A DNA stretch of 64,000 bases from Macrophomina tecta. Taxonomy: Eukaryota; Ascomycota; Dothideomycetes; Botryosphaeriales; Botryosphaeriaceae. Shown one piece after another: positions 1 through 10,857 of the stretch. The first letter of the stretch is position 1. Each line of letters starts with the position of its first letter. The position numbers were made by a program, and so were the translations under genes. The stretch is from the NCBI GenBank assembly GCA_024180945.1, contig JAKSGN010000003.1, forward strand, positions 1,364,001 through 1,428,000. The letters run 5' to 3'. Below the pieces are notes generated by a model, which saw only the letters and a list, made by a program, of their open reading frames with translations, was not told the origin of the DNA and searched no databases.

Positions 1-600
1 GATGATGCCCGCACCTCTCTCTGCCACTGCCGTAACTGCAAGGTACCCAATCAACCGCCTTCACCAGCCCTGACATCCCATGAGTTTTCAACACGGCGCT
101 TTAACAATCGAGATCATCCCCCCATACAATACTGATCTCCAAGACAGAAAGCTTTCGGCACCAACTACGGCCTCACAGCGAAGCTTCCTAAGGATTCCTT
201 CAAGTACACCCAAGGCACGCCTAAAGAGCACGTCGCCGACAACGGCTCTGGCACCCTGCTGCACCGTGAGTTCTGCGACAACTGCGGTAGCTTCATTCTC
301 GAGTATGGCGTACGTGCTGCGTCTCATTACGTCTCTGTGGGCTTTTTGTGCTGACCATTTGCTATAGGAGCCGGCAAAGAACGACTTCAGATACATCTGT
401 GTTGGCAGCCTGGACGACCCGGAGGCGCTCGCACCGAAGGGAGAGTTCTTTTGTAAGAGCAGGTCAAGTTGGATGCCCGAGGTGCCTGGTATGGTGTTCT
501 CTCCTTTGGTTGCTGGGTCCGCAAGGCTGTGATGGTGCAGGGCCTATGGCTGACGTATGCGGCTGCAGGTACGTTCCAGAAGAAGGAAATCAAGGAATGA
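1..600 (+). CDS. Gfa/CENP-V-type zinc enzyme, 3' part of gene
   Basis: C-terminal part of a glutathione-dependent formaldehyde-activating (Gfa)-like protein; the 5' end lies outside the window. Exons read as 1-42, 148-309, 368-488 and 569-600 (TGA). The first visible exon encodes CHCRNCK, the CxCxxC zinc motif of the family, and joins in frame to KAFGTNYG. Exon 2 carries the second zinc pair in REFCDNCGSFILEYG. Exon 3 holds YICVGSLDDPE and ends SWMPEVPG, and the last exon gives TFQKKEIKE, a usual Gfa ending. The three introns have clear GT and AG ends and keep frame. In fungi this family is large and most members have no proven substrate; formaldehyde-glutathione handling is only a family-based guess. 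Nothing in the neighbourhood points to a pathway. Confidence 0.85.
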
Positions 601-2399
601 GTAGTGTCGCATGTGTGGAGAGTGGGAGAGGGTAACGTGCTGGGTGATGCAACATGGCACGGTGAGGTGTTGTCACCAGCTGTGTCTGTTGGTGAAATCT
701 ACCTTGGACGCCAATTAATGAACCCTCGGAACGAATTAGCATGACTGTTTCCATCTTATTGGCTTTCGTTAGTGGCTGAATTGTTATGAAAAAATTTGTG
801 AACGCTAATTGCACCTAGCATGTAGCCCCGCCATGTTCGCAATTGTGTACAGGCTCGATTATCCTCGGTCAGATAGCCATGCAAATCCCGATGACAAGAC
901 TAAAGCCCCGTGGGTCGCATTTGGGTAATAATGGGAGCAATTTCTCTCAAGGGTGTGGTACGTGAACAAAGCAAGAAAGTAAGTGCGCAACTCCGAAATA
1001 GATGCGCTGTGCTTCTGCCATGCCGAACGTTACATGTCGATATCACTTTCCAACTGAGCACCGGATTCAGCGCCACTCATATGATTCTTAGTATATAACC
1101 TGTACACCATCCTTGTTCTATATATATTCGTGAGATCTCTGAAACGCTTGCCCCGGCACCTAGGCCTGCTTATAGGAAAGCAATTACGCTGCAGGAGCAG
1201 TGCAAGCCCGAAGAACCAGTATGAAGTAACTGCTTATAGATGCAATCAATAGTGACGCAGTATTTATGCTGGAATTGCTGTGGTATCAAAAAGCACGAGG
1301 ATCATATTCTATTAACATCATCCAGTCGCCGAACCTGGATATTCTAAGTGCTGAGGTACATTCACGGCAAAAGACCCACGGCTTCCCAATGGGGTGATAG
1401 GATTTCCTTCTTACTCTAGCACTCTGGAGCCTCTGTAAAGACAACGCTGTTTCCTATGGAAGAAGAGATCAGGACATCTACTTGGTGCTGGATGGAACAC
1501 TATCTGAAGCATGTTATTCCAGTTGATCCATTTTCTAATCAACAGAAATCCTGGCAAATTATCACTTCCCGCGTGTAGTTGCTTGATTGCGTTGCTCTCT
1601 GATATGCTCAACGCGTATCCTCTTGATGCAGGATTGGGCCAGCGTAACCGCTTACCTTACCTTTTAAGACGGTATTTTGTGGGCTACGCAGACATTTCGC
1701 GTTCAGTGCATGATGAAACATTCTTTGTAAAGCTTTCGTTCCGTTATACGTTCTTTGATTCTGTGGTCTTGTCCATCCACAGCTTCCGAGCGATCATGTG
1801 AATGCGCAATTATAATGCAATTTCTCAAAATCATGCATCTCAATGAACCCGTTACGGGTGATAAAATACTTTAGGAAAGATTAAGTGGCCTGAAACTTGT
1901 CTCGTGCTGAGTTTATTATATTTTCTTTTTTTAGGCGCACAGGGTAGACAAGATATGGGAAGTAAAGGGGCCACTCTGAGCAGCCTCGTGTGAATTATGG
2001 CAAATAGCCACACAATGAACAGGATTGATAGGCCACATCAATGCCTCAGCCTCACACATGCAGGTCAGACTGCAGTTGGAACGCTGTTTTGGCGCGGGGC
2101 CCACGGAATTGCGAAATGCGAAATGTGAAGTGCGCAACTGCGTAGATGAGCTGTCCACTCCTTCGAGAACTTAAAGCCTTGCCGCTGCTCCCAAGACGTT
2201 ATTGTGCACATCTCTTCCTGAACTTTTCGCATCTTCAGAATACCTGCAGTAACGGCAGCATTAGAATGCCTACGCCAAACGAGCACGAGCGGTCGCACTC
2301 TGATGCCATGTTCATTCACAGCGCTGAGGCCGATCTGGAGGATGAGGAGTAGAGTCAAGTGGGGAAGGCTTTTCAGGGCCCGAGCCACACATTCGCTCA
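601..2399. other. Gene-free stretch, 1.8 kb
   Basis: No reading frame here looks coding: the frames are short, overlap on both strands and match no family I know. The composition looks more AT-rich than the flanking Gfa gene, with tracts such as the TATATATA-like run near 1121. I see no tRNA and no terminal repeats. It could be decayed repeat DNA, but that is inference. Confidence 0.4.
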
Positions 2400-3371
2400 T
2401 TGTTCCTACAAGGGTCGAGGTTTCAAATCAATGACTGCCGTAAGGTAAGGGTCGTAATATCGTGCTGTAAGAGTGATACTGATTTTCACAGGCGCCACAT
2501 ACGAGACCAATTTCGACTTCATGTTGAGAAATATAGCCGCTGCTGCAGCTTCTTTATGAACGCTCAGGGCCGCCAATCTCATGAGAACTCAGCAACCTGC
2601 GCTCATGAAGGGATCCTCAAGGGGAAAGGGCCAAGAAAGGATGCGGGAGGCACGTTTGTTGCCCTATTTCCTTCAAGGTGGTTTCAGGAGATTCTTTTAT
2701 ATATTGAAAGTATCAGCGGCTCATTTTCCACAGCTGATATCTCAAGACTACACACTCAAAAGTCAGCACCTTCTTCAGTCGGATCTCGCACGGTCGGGAA
2801 TACTGATGAGGTTTTTGCCCTGGCTCAGGCTCTACATGATGTTAATAGAGTGGAACAGCAAGGCAAAGCCTTCATTGATCTCAGCCAAAGCCTTCAGAAT
2901 AACATTATCTCGAAGGACGTTACGGTCCTCGCTCAAAATGAGGCTATGATGATTGATATGGAGCATACCTTGGCAGCTGTTCTCAAGCAGACGACCCTTC
3001 TTGTTGGGGAGAAGGCGCGGCAGGACCACAGAGAGGCCGAGGCTCAAAAAAACATCAATTCACATGAGCACGATGCTGGGATTGCAGATCTCGGAGATGG
3101 TTTGGACTTGTTGATGGGTAACTTGATGCAATCGAAGCAAGACAAACAGGTCGATTCTGATAATGGTACAGGAGCTCATTACGCTCTTGGTGGATCAGAC
3201 CTTTCCGTCAACGACTGGGTTCCAGCTCAGCGACATGGACGAGGTGTCCAGTCATGCAACTATGTTCGATCCGGCTGCCTGAACCATACGACTGGTGTGC
3301 ACGAGAACTGTGCAGCAGGTTTCAGCGTAGCAGCAATATGGTTCTCTTTTGGGGTGCGTAAACTTTGGTAG
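2400..3371 (+). CDS. Hypothetical protein, doubtful or broken gene
   Basis: An open frame of 323 codons that I do not recognise. The middle (about residues 130-240) is rich in Leu, Gln, Asn and charged residues, looks helical, and includes VEQQGKAFIDLSQSL and the acidic DMEHTLAAVL. No zinc motif, signal peptide or membrane segment is visible. The first 60 codons look poor: 2447-2493 reads like an intron (GTAAGG to TTCACAG), after which a different frame opens with ATYETNFDFMLRNIAAAAA and stops about 22 codons on. So the real gene may have several exons, or it may be frameshifted. Its C-terminal style (Asn/Gly-rich segment, then a short tail) recalls fungal proteins with NACHT-ankyrin-associated N-terminal domains, but I would not assign it. 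Confidence 0.3.
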   Translation: MFLQGSRFQINDCRKVRVVISCCKSDTDFHRRHIRDQFRLHVEKYSRCCSFFMNAQGRQSHENSATCAHEGILKGKGPRKDAGGTFVALFPSRWFQEILLYIESISGSFSTADISRLHTQKSAPSSVGSRTVGNTDEVFALAQALHDVNRVEQQGKAFIDLSQSLQNNIISKDVTVLAQNEAMMIDMEHTLAAVLKQTTLLVGEKARQDHREAEAQKNINSHEHDAGIADLGDGLDLLMGNLMQSKQDKQVDSDNGTGAHYALGGSDLSVNDWVPAQRHGRGVQSCNYVRSGCLNHTTGVHENCAAGFSVAAIWFSFGVRKLW

Positions 3372-3905
3372 TACTAGTCATCGGTCTTCTTCGGAACATG
3401 GCACGTTTGAAAATTAACTTGGGAACAAAACATTTCTCCGCCTCATGTCTGCCTTCGCGGGTGTCTGTTACCGATGTGGATTTGTCTTCAAGCGGGCTTT
3501 TGCAATGCTGTAACTGGGCAGGTATACATACGTGTTGACAGTTGCATTGGGCCGAAGCAGCATGGGTGATTTGCTCCTTCTATCAATGGTTCCCTTTCGC
3601 GAGGTTGATTTCCGTATTATATTCATTTCATTACAAATTCTGAGTACGCTCGTCAGCTTAGTTTTACGGGGACAGGAAGCAAATACTCACACGAGTCCTA
3701 AGGACTTCTTCCCCCTATATGTGGGGTTTGATTTCTTCTTCATGCTCTCCAACTCAGTGCGTGCGGGTCATCCTGCCTGCTCAGGAACAAGTTCGCCCTT
3801 TGCTGGCTTTCTAACCATAACCTAGCGTAGGGAAACTCTCAGAAAAGCCCATGCCATTGTTATGATGATTCGCATGCCACATCGTTATCCCGTTATCCAC
3901 TCACC

Positions 3906-6053
3906 CTAGAATATCCCTGAACTATATCCTCTGAAGAAACTCTCATTCCCCGAGCTAGCACTGTTCCCCGGCCCACCATCACTACCAACAGGTGAAGAAT
4001 GGCTGCTTAGCCCCACTTCACCCCAAGACTGTACTGCGCTCCCCTGTACCCAGCCATCCAACCCTTGCGCCGGTGGCGAAGAAGGAAACACCGATGCCTC
4101 CTCCCCCACACAACACTCCTCTTTCACCAACCCGGCCAACCGTCCCAACCTCTCCCTCACAGCCCTCAACTCAGTTTCATTCTCCAGCCTGCGCTCCCCG
4201 CAGACCTCCCATAACCTCCTCGCCATTTCCTGCACCACGCCGACTGCCCTCTCCTGCCCATGCTCCAAACCCCTGCGCACCCTTACCAACGCCCGCCCGC
4301 ACACATCCAGCCCCAACACCACCCACGGCGCTGTGCGTATATCGTGGTCCAGCAGATCCTGCAGCGCCGCCTGGCGCGCCAGGGTCTTTGTCGCCGCCAG
4401 GAACGCCTGTATCGAGCGGAGCACCTCGGCGACGGGTACGGCGCGCACGATCCGGTCATCCGTCTGCTTCTGTTGCTGTGGGGAAGGAAAGGCGGAAGTT
4501 ATGGCGAGGAGGTGGAGGGCCGAGTGCGTGAACGTCTGTGCCGGGTTGCTGTGGTCAAGCTGTACCGGGAGGCGAGTGAAGGCGGCGCAGAGGAGGGCCC
4601 GGGCCGTCTGGCCGGACGGGATGGGATGGTCAAGTGCCTGCGGGGCGAGCGGTGGAGACCAGTAAGGCGTTGATTGCTTGTGGGGTGATGATTGTGTGGT
4701 TCCGCCGAGGTGGAGTTTGAAGAGTGGGAGAATGGTCGAGGTGAGGTGCGCTAGCGACCATAGTTCGCGGATGGCGGTCTTTTGGGCGACGAGGGAGGCA
4801 ATGTTGCCGACGCCTTCGTCGAGGGCGTAGACGGCGGAGAAGGACGGGTCGTTGGGAGGGAGAGGGGCGACGTCGAGCGCTGAGAGAATATCGAGATCGG
4901 GAGAGGGTTGATGGAGTGAGAGCCAGAGGATGAAGGAGGTGGTGAACCAGTATATGCGCTGGGTAAGGTCGATTTCGACGTCCCCAATGTCAGCGCCATT
5001 GATGTGGTGAGCTGTGGGAGAGGCTTGCGAGGAGACGTTGAGGCGCTGTGCAGCTATCATCCGTGCGAGCTCGAGGTAAATGTATCCCTGACGTGGCTGG
5101 TACAGGCAGAAGTCATGCCAACCAAGCAGAACCAATGCTTGCATGGTGGATAGGGAAATTGCAGGTCTTTCTAGCACACGTGCCCGCGCTGCTTCAAACA
5201 TGGCTTGCGACGTGTTGATGTCTTCACGGCCGAGAAAATCGCTGGCATCGGCGAGCACCAGTGCCAACAGCTCAAAATCCTGAGTGCCATTTCGGTAGGA
5301 ATGAAGAAGCAAAGACTTGGAGAGGATGAAGGCCAGCGGGTGGTGTGCGAACCAGAGCTCAATCAGCTGCTGCACTTCGAGGTCGGTGAAGCTCTGTGGC
5401 GGTATAGTTGGTGCGCGCGGTCTGAAGGAGGGCGGCTGCTGCTGCTGCTGCTGCTGTTGTTGTTGTTGTTGTTGTTGTTGTTGGAAAAACAAGCTGCTCA
5501 GGCCGGCGAGAGCAGTGTGCTTGCGTGGCGAGCATCCTAAAGAGCGGAAGCGTAAGAGGTAGAGCTCCACTATAGATTGCGCTAACCCTGCGAAGACGTC
5601 GCGGTACGGAAGCTTCAGCCCAGTGTGCGCCGGCTCTCGGATCGCCGCGCCGTGCCAGTACGAGCTTTGCTCGATGTCTGCCGAGACGACTGTGCGACCC
5701 GAGCAGAGGAGTCGAAGGGAGACCGTCTCCAGCTCTTCATAGAGGAACCTCGTGCCTCCTGAAGCTGCCGAAGGACTGTCGACGGTTGAGGAGAGGCTGG
5801 GTCCTGGGGATGCGTATCCGTTGAACATCTCGGTCCTGGGGTGATTCGTCAGAGGCTCGGTCGGCTGGCTGCCGCCACTGAAAGCCTCCATGACACAGGC
5901 ACAGTCGGCGTTGCGGGTGCGACAAGCCTCGCAGACGTTATGGCCAGAACAGGGGATCTTGCACAGACGACAGGAGTAGCAGCTCGTTCGCTGATCAAAC
6001 GTCCCGAAAAAGTCGGCAATCGTCGCTTCATCCGCTGGCGGTGTCAAGTCCAT
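3906..6053 (-). CDS. Zn(II)2Cys6 transcription factor with poly-Q tract
   Basis: Single-exon gene for a 715-residue regulator. Residues about 24-52 hold six cysteines spaced C-x2-C-x6-C-x5-C-x2-C-x6-C, the binuclear zinc cluster of fungal Gal4-type activators, although the linker is one residue shorter than usual and lacks the common proline. Two extra cysteines lie in and just after the cluster. Residues about 140-560 resemble the fungal-specific middle homology region, with YRDVFAGLAQSIVELYLLRF and the LIELWFAHHPLAFILSKSLL segment typical of this domain. A pure run of 16 glutamines splits the two. The C-terminus is Ser/Gly-rich and probably an activation region. Target genes cannot be inferred: its neighbours are a doubtful ORF and a chromatin-type protein. 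Transcription would start in the 0.7-kb gap before the next gene. Confidence 0.85.
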   Translation of the reverse strand: MDLTPPADEATIADFFGTFDQRTSCYSCRLCKIPCSGHNVCEACRTRNADCACVMEAFSGGSQPTEPLTNHPRTEMFNGYASPGPSLSSTVDSPSAASGGTRFLYEELETVSLRLLCSGRTVVSADIEQSSYWHGAAIREPAHTGLKLPYRDVFAGLAQSIVELYLLRFRSLGCSPRKHTALAGLSSLFFQQQQQQQQQQQQQQQQPPSFRPRAPTIPPQSFTDLEVQQLIELWFAHHPLAFILSKSLLLHSYRNGTQDFELLALVLADASDFLGREDINTSQAMFEAARARVLERPAISLSTMQALVLLGWHDFCLYQPRQGYIYLELARMIAAQRLNVSSQASPTAHHINGADIGDVEIDLTQRIYWFTTSFILWLSLHQPSPDLDILSALDVAPLPPNDPSFSAVYALDEGVGNIASLVAQKTAIRELWSLAHLTSTILPLFKLHLGGTTQSSPHKQSTPYWSPPLAPQALDHPIPSGQTARALLCAAFTRLPVQLDHSNPAQTFTHSALHLLAITSAFPSPQQQKQTDDRIVRAVPVAEVLRSIQAFLAATKTLARQAALQDLLDHDIRTAPWVVLGLDVCGRALVRVRRGLEHGQERAVGVVQEMARRLWEVCGERRLENETELRAVRERLGRLAGLVKEECCVGEEASVFPSSPPAQGLDGWVQGSAVQSWGEVGLSSHSSPVGSDGGPGNSASSGNESFFRGYSSGIF
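5436..5483 (-). repeat. CAG/CAA triplet repeat encoding poly-Q
   Basis: On the plus strand this reads seven CTG followed by nine TTG units, giving 16 glutamines (CAA then CAG) in the minus-strand transcription factor. The clean split into two codon blocks suggests two separate slippage expansions. Such tracts usually vary in length among strains. Confidence 0.95.
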
Positions 6054-6771
6054 AGTAATGAGCGCAGGAGATGACGACTGGTCGAGGGTACATTGTCATC
6101 AGGAGGCGTGTTATGGCCCCGGAGAGGGGTTGACACTGGCTTCGCTGGTAGCAGCAACTGAGCCGCATTGGCAGGCGTGCGGCGTAGCACGCCGCCAAGT
6201 CGGCTTGATTGGTGGGTTCGCCTTCCTTCGTATAGCTAGCCGTCGAAGATTGATCCCACGCGGCTACCTCAGGCTAAGCGCACTTGTCTGGGCCCACTTG
6301 GTGCTATTGATCAATTGTCGTGGATAAGGATGGCGGTTACGGTTCGTCAAGCACGTCGTCGCTCCATGAATCAGCCGATTCGTCATTCATCTCCCGCCGC
6401 TGTAATGCCGTGCAGATCCAAGGGGTATTAATAGAACTGAGTGCAGAGGTCGAGGCAGGAGATCCTCGAACTCGTTCAAAGCACGAGTGGAGATCATTAC
6501 TCTACCAATGAGCTTGCGGGTCCAATTTTACACCCGAACCTTAGTCCAATGTTCCAACCAAGGATCATGTAATAGTAGACAGTGCTGCCCACTTCGGACA
6601 CAATAGCTGGCCCGCCTCTCGCGCAAACGTGTATCAAGACTCCCAAAAGCAATCCGCTACAAAAACCATCGTCTGGAAAGAAAAAACAACCCCCTCTAGG
6701 GATCCGCCAAAGAATTTTGTATAAGTAGAGAAGATGCAAGAGCGGAGAATACGGAGAGTCCGTGAAAGTGC

Positions 6772-8711
6772 TCAATAGTACTTTCGTACAGGAGACGGAA
6801 AATTCACCTCCAGGTTGGAAGCACCGATACCCGCCAGTCCCATCAGCTGCGCATTTTGTTGCGCATCGGCCATCTCACGGATCCGCTTGATTAGATTACT
6901 AGACACCTCGAGTTAGTAAAGGAGGATTCGATTATTACTGCGCGTGGTGTCACTTACCTGACAGGCAAGTTGCTGCGCAATTCTTCACTCCTTGCCAGCT
7001 CCACCGCCTCCTTCCTCTTTGCATCGTGCTCATCCAGATGCTCTGCAATCAGAACTTGGGACTCATCTAAGCTAGCGCCGTAGACCTTGCGCACGCATCC
7101 ATCGTGAGTACATCGCCATATGTCGCCGGGCGAGTTCGCATCTGTAGTGGCAGCTGCCTCAGATATGATGGTAGGTGCGAAGCCCGGCGTGGCTCTCTGG
7201 CTCTGTGGTGTCCTCCAGCGTAATGGTAGGGTTGCTTTCCGTTCGTCGCCTGACTCTGGGGGTGATACTGCTAGGAATGGGTGCTGAATATGGCTCCGAC
7301 TAGTCTGGCGTTTTCGTCTATTATTCTCATCTTCTGCTTCGGTCTTACGTTTCGGCGGTGATGCAACTTCTTGGGCATCTGTACCGTCATCTTCGTCACC
7401 GCTGCTTCTGTGATATGTCTTTCCGCTTCTGGTCGCGCCTTTGCCGGAATACTTCCCGCCCTTAGGTCGTAAGAGCGAATGTCTTGGTTTACGCCCACGA
7501 CGGGGTGCTGGTGCCGGTACATCCTCTGAGGAGGAATCCTGATCCATTAGCTGGTGCCCCAACTCGGGTTCTGGGTCTGGTAGTGGGTCTCTTCGCCTGC
7601 GTATTTCCAGCTCGGATGCCTTCCTCAGAACACTGGCAGACAGCTTGACCTGTGACAGTTCCGCATACACGGGCTGCTCTGTCCACTCCACGGCTGGTTT
7701 CCGCTTATGTGCCATCATGTACATAAGGTTCGACGCATGAGCCCTGATGTAGTCCGCTGCAAGCTCTGCATCATCCACCTCATACTTCCGGACCATCACC
7801 TTTCCAAAATTCTCCACCGTCATGTTCTTCGGAGCGAGCAATCCCTGAATCTGCACTTTCTGCATCATCTCCCAGATAACCTTCGCCTCCCACCAATTGT
7901 CGTCCTTTTTCGGCACAGCGGGCTTCCTGGTATCATCTGCGCCATGCACCTCCTGACTTCCAGTTTTCTGACTCGGCGTCCGCCTCCTGATCTTCTTCCT
8001 CTTGTCCACCCCCTTCTTGCCCGCTTCTTTTCTCTCCATCCTCACGTACACTTCCGGAAACTTGTCCTTCAAGTGTTTGAAAATATCGGTATAGCTCCAT
8101 GCCGGGTCCTCCAAGTCCTTGCCTCTCAGCATCGACAACATCAAGAACTCCTTATGCCTGTAAATACCCTCCGCAGCCTCCTTCGTGTTCCTAAACTCGT
8201 CACTGTTTTCTGCCGCGTAGCGTTTGAAGATAGTGCGGGCGGCGGCGTCGCGGTCGCGCGAGTAGGCATCGGCGAGGAAGTACAGCACGCTGATGGCGCC
8301 AACCATATCGGCGAACACGTCGCGGTACGCGCGGCTGGGCGCGGCCAGCCTGAACCAGCCCGCCTCTCCGGCAGCCCAGATGGCCACCTCGCCGTCTTCG
8401 TACTGCCCGTACGCGAAGCGCGTAACCTTGCGCAGCGCGATCGGCACGCCGCTTTTGGGGATGGCCGGCGCCGAGGCGGCGAGCAGATGCGATTGGTCGC
8501 GCGGTAGTGGCTCGAGACGACCGATCACAGTGACGGGCGAGGCGGCGTCGGCGTCGAGCAGGCTCGTGGGCTCGTCGGTTGCGGCGTCACGGACCTCGGC
8601 GGAAGCGAGCTGGAATTCTTCCCAGTCATTCTCGTCGGTGAGGGAAGGGTCGTGGGGCTTGAGCACTTCGGCCTCGTGGAGAGGATTGGAGAAGGTGGTG
8701 TTGGGTGGCAT
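6772..8711 (-). CDS. RFTS-like (DNMT1-RFD) protein with C-terminal C2H2 finger
   Basis: Two exons, 8711-6958 and 6898-6772, separated by a 59-base GTAAGT...TCTAG intron, giving about 626 residues. The N-terminus is acidic. Residues about 95-210 resemble the replication-foci targeting (RFTS) domain found at the N-terminus of DNMT1-like methyltransferases and in stand-alone fungal proteins: EAGWFRLAAPSRAYRDVF followed by MVGAISVLYFLADAYSRD. A Lys/Arg-rich stretch follows (about 230-265). A second basic, RGRKPRHS-containing stretch looks like an AT-hook or nuclear signal. Near residue 533 WRCTHDGC with a downstream HLDEH forms one C2H2-type finger. After the splice it ends SNLIKRIREMADA...VRKYY. 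No methyltransferase motifs are present. A nuclear chromatin role is likely by family only. It is divergent from PUS4. Confidence 0.65.
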
Positions 8712-9101
8712 TGCCGGAGACTGGCTATTAGGGCGACTCGTCGAGGGCGGTGCTGTTAGTCGGCGTCGTGGTCGTGGTTGTGATCGTCGGCGTCGGCGGC
8801 GTGCTACTGCTCAATGCATTCGCCCTTGACATGCTGGGGAATTGGCGGGGCGAGGTACGAGATACTTGAGAACCAGCGTGCGGCGCGGTGTTTATGGTGG
8901 GAGTTGGGTGGGAAAGAGCAGGCAGAAAAGAGCGGCTGAAAGAATGCGGGCAACAAGACGGGCAGCCCCGGTGCGCGCACTCGCTCCCGTCAAAGCTGCT
9001 GAACTCAGGAAATCTACGCCCCGCCCGCCATCCTCTCCCTCAACCATTGCACGTCCCGCACCTATATGTTCGGCTTCTCACCTACACTGAGACGCGCCGC
9101 C
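8712..9101. promoter_or_regulatory. Divergent promoter between RFTS-like gene and PUS4
   Basis: The 390-base gap separates two start codons pointing away from each other, so it must hold both promoters. I see no obvious TATA box; the sequence is GC-rich with CGTCGG-type repeats near 8760-8800. Confidence 0.5.
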
Positions 9102-10431
9102 ATGTCCTCCAGCAAGCCACAGCTCATCCAAGGAGTTTTCGGTATGCTGCTTTGCTTCACGCGATCCTACTATTTCAAGCTACTCATGACTTTCTTCGTC
9201 TGCAAACAATCCTAACGGCGTGCTCGCTTTAGCAATCCACAAGCCCCCCGGCATATCCTCCGCCCAAGTTCTCCGCGATGTAGAGCGCCAGTTCAACCCG
9301 TCCAAGCTCTTCGCACCGCTGCTCGACGCCGAGCGCCAGGCGGTCCTTGCCGAGAAAAACAGCAAGAAGGACAAGTACCGGCGCAAGAAGGGTCCCAACC
9401 GCACTACGCGCGTCAAACTCGGGCATGGCGGCACGCTGGACCCGCTGGCCACGGGCGTGCTCATCGCCGGCGTGGGCGGCGGCACCAAGGCCCTTGGTCG
9501 CTTCCTGGGCGAGTGCACCAAGACGTACGAGGCGACGGTGCTGTTCGGCTGCGCCACCGACACCTACGACAACACGGGCAAGATCATGGGCCGCGCGCCC
9601 TACGCTCATGTTACCCGGCCCATGGTCGAGGAGGCGCTGGACAGGTTCAAGGGCGATGTCATGCAGAAGCCACCCGTCTACTCGGCGCTCAAGTTCAACG
9701 GCAAGAAGGCTTACGAAATCATGCGCGAGGGCGGGAAGCCACCAGAGATGCAGGAGCGGCCGGTGACGGTGTACAAGCTGGAGCTGGTGGATTGGATGGA
9801 GCCGGGAAGCCATGCATGGAGGTTTCCTGCGGAGGAGCTGGAGGCTCCCAAGGAGGATAAGGATGCCGCACTCAGTGCGTCTACCTCGAAAGAACCCCCA
9901 GCGGAGACAGGTGAGAAGAGGAAGCGTGAGGATGAGGCACCCGCGAGTCCGTCTTTGAAGAAGACTAAGATGGAGACTGAGGGGGAGATTAAGACCGTGA
10001 CGCCCAACCAAGATGGTAGGTCTGAACAGACTATCTCAGAAGAATCAACAGTCTCCAAGGCTCAGGATGATGGGTCCAACGCACCTGCAGCGCTCATTCG
10101 CATGACCGTCTCCTCTGGCTTCTACGTGCGTACGCTCTGCCACGACCTAGGAGCAGCAGTCAATAGTCTGGGCTGCATGACTTACCTGGTTCGTACGCAG
10201 CAAGGAGAGTTCGAGCTGGGGAAGAATGTGCTCGAGTATGAAGAGCTGGAAAAAGGTGAAGATGTCTGGGGTCCCAAGATCAAGGGATACCTGGAGAGCT
10301 GGATGGCACGGGAAAAGGAGCGCCAGGCGGAGCACGGAAAGCTACTAATGGAAACGAGATCGAGGTCGAGGTCGCCGGCGATGCCGCTGGAGAAGACACA
10401 GAAGGAGCCTGAGGGACTGGAGCTGGATTGA
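9102..10431 (+). CDS. PUS4: tRNA pseudouridine-55 synthase (TruB/Pus4)
   Basis: Exon 1 (9102-9141) encodes MSSSKPQLIQGVF, and a 91-base intron joins it in frame to AIHKPPGISSAQVLRDVE in exon 2 (9233-10431), giving about 412 residues. The TruB motif GHGGTLDPLATGVL carries the catalytic aspartate, and the later blocks GECTKTYEATVLFG, KPPVYSALKFNGKKAYE and SGFYVRTLCHDLG are all present. Family members convert U55 in the T-loop of tRNAs to pseudouridine, in nucleus and mitochondria for yeast Pus4. A charged insertion of about 100 residues, rich in Lys, Glu and Ser, lies between the catalytic core and the last motif, as is common in fungal homologues. The start is chosen because the short first exon restores the conserved IHKPPG segment. 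It is convergent with the next gene. Confidence 0.93.
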
Positions 10432-10857
10432 AGCAAAGCAAGACCATGGCGTTATTCAGAAATTTTACTTGATTGGGCGTATCATTGGAATTAGATACCA
10501 GCTAGCAATTCGGGAATCGTCTTCTATGAGCTATCTACGGGAAGAGCTGTAGCCCCAATAGTCTCTACAAGTGAGAGAAGGATCAAGCTTAAGGGAGGAA
10601 AGTAAGGGAGACGTTGCGGCATCGAGTATTTACGCCGGTTTTCCAGCGCCGAATGATGAAAGAATCAATAGGGAACCATACGTACCATAACCAATCATAC
10701 AGCCAAGACTTCTGGAATGAAAAATGAATGTAAATCCCCATGCTATGACAGAAATGGCGACATCTCTGGAAAGAAGAAGAAGAAAAAAAAAAAAAAAAAG
10801 AAGAAAGGAGAGAAACAAAAGGGTATCCTGCAAACGTCGAGGATAGTTCCTGCAGTC
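10432..10857. other. Convergent 3' intergenic region with poly(A) tract
   Basis: This gap lies between the stop codons of PUS4 and the transporter, so it holds two 3' ends. At 10783-10799 it contains an A run preceded by AAG units. No gene is seen. Confidence 0.6.

Noticed and set aside
7707..8507. 266-codon plus-strand frame
   Set aside because: Antisense shadow of the RFTS-like gene.
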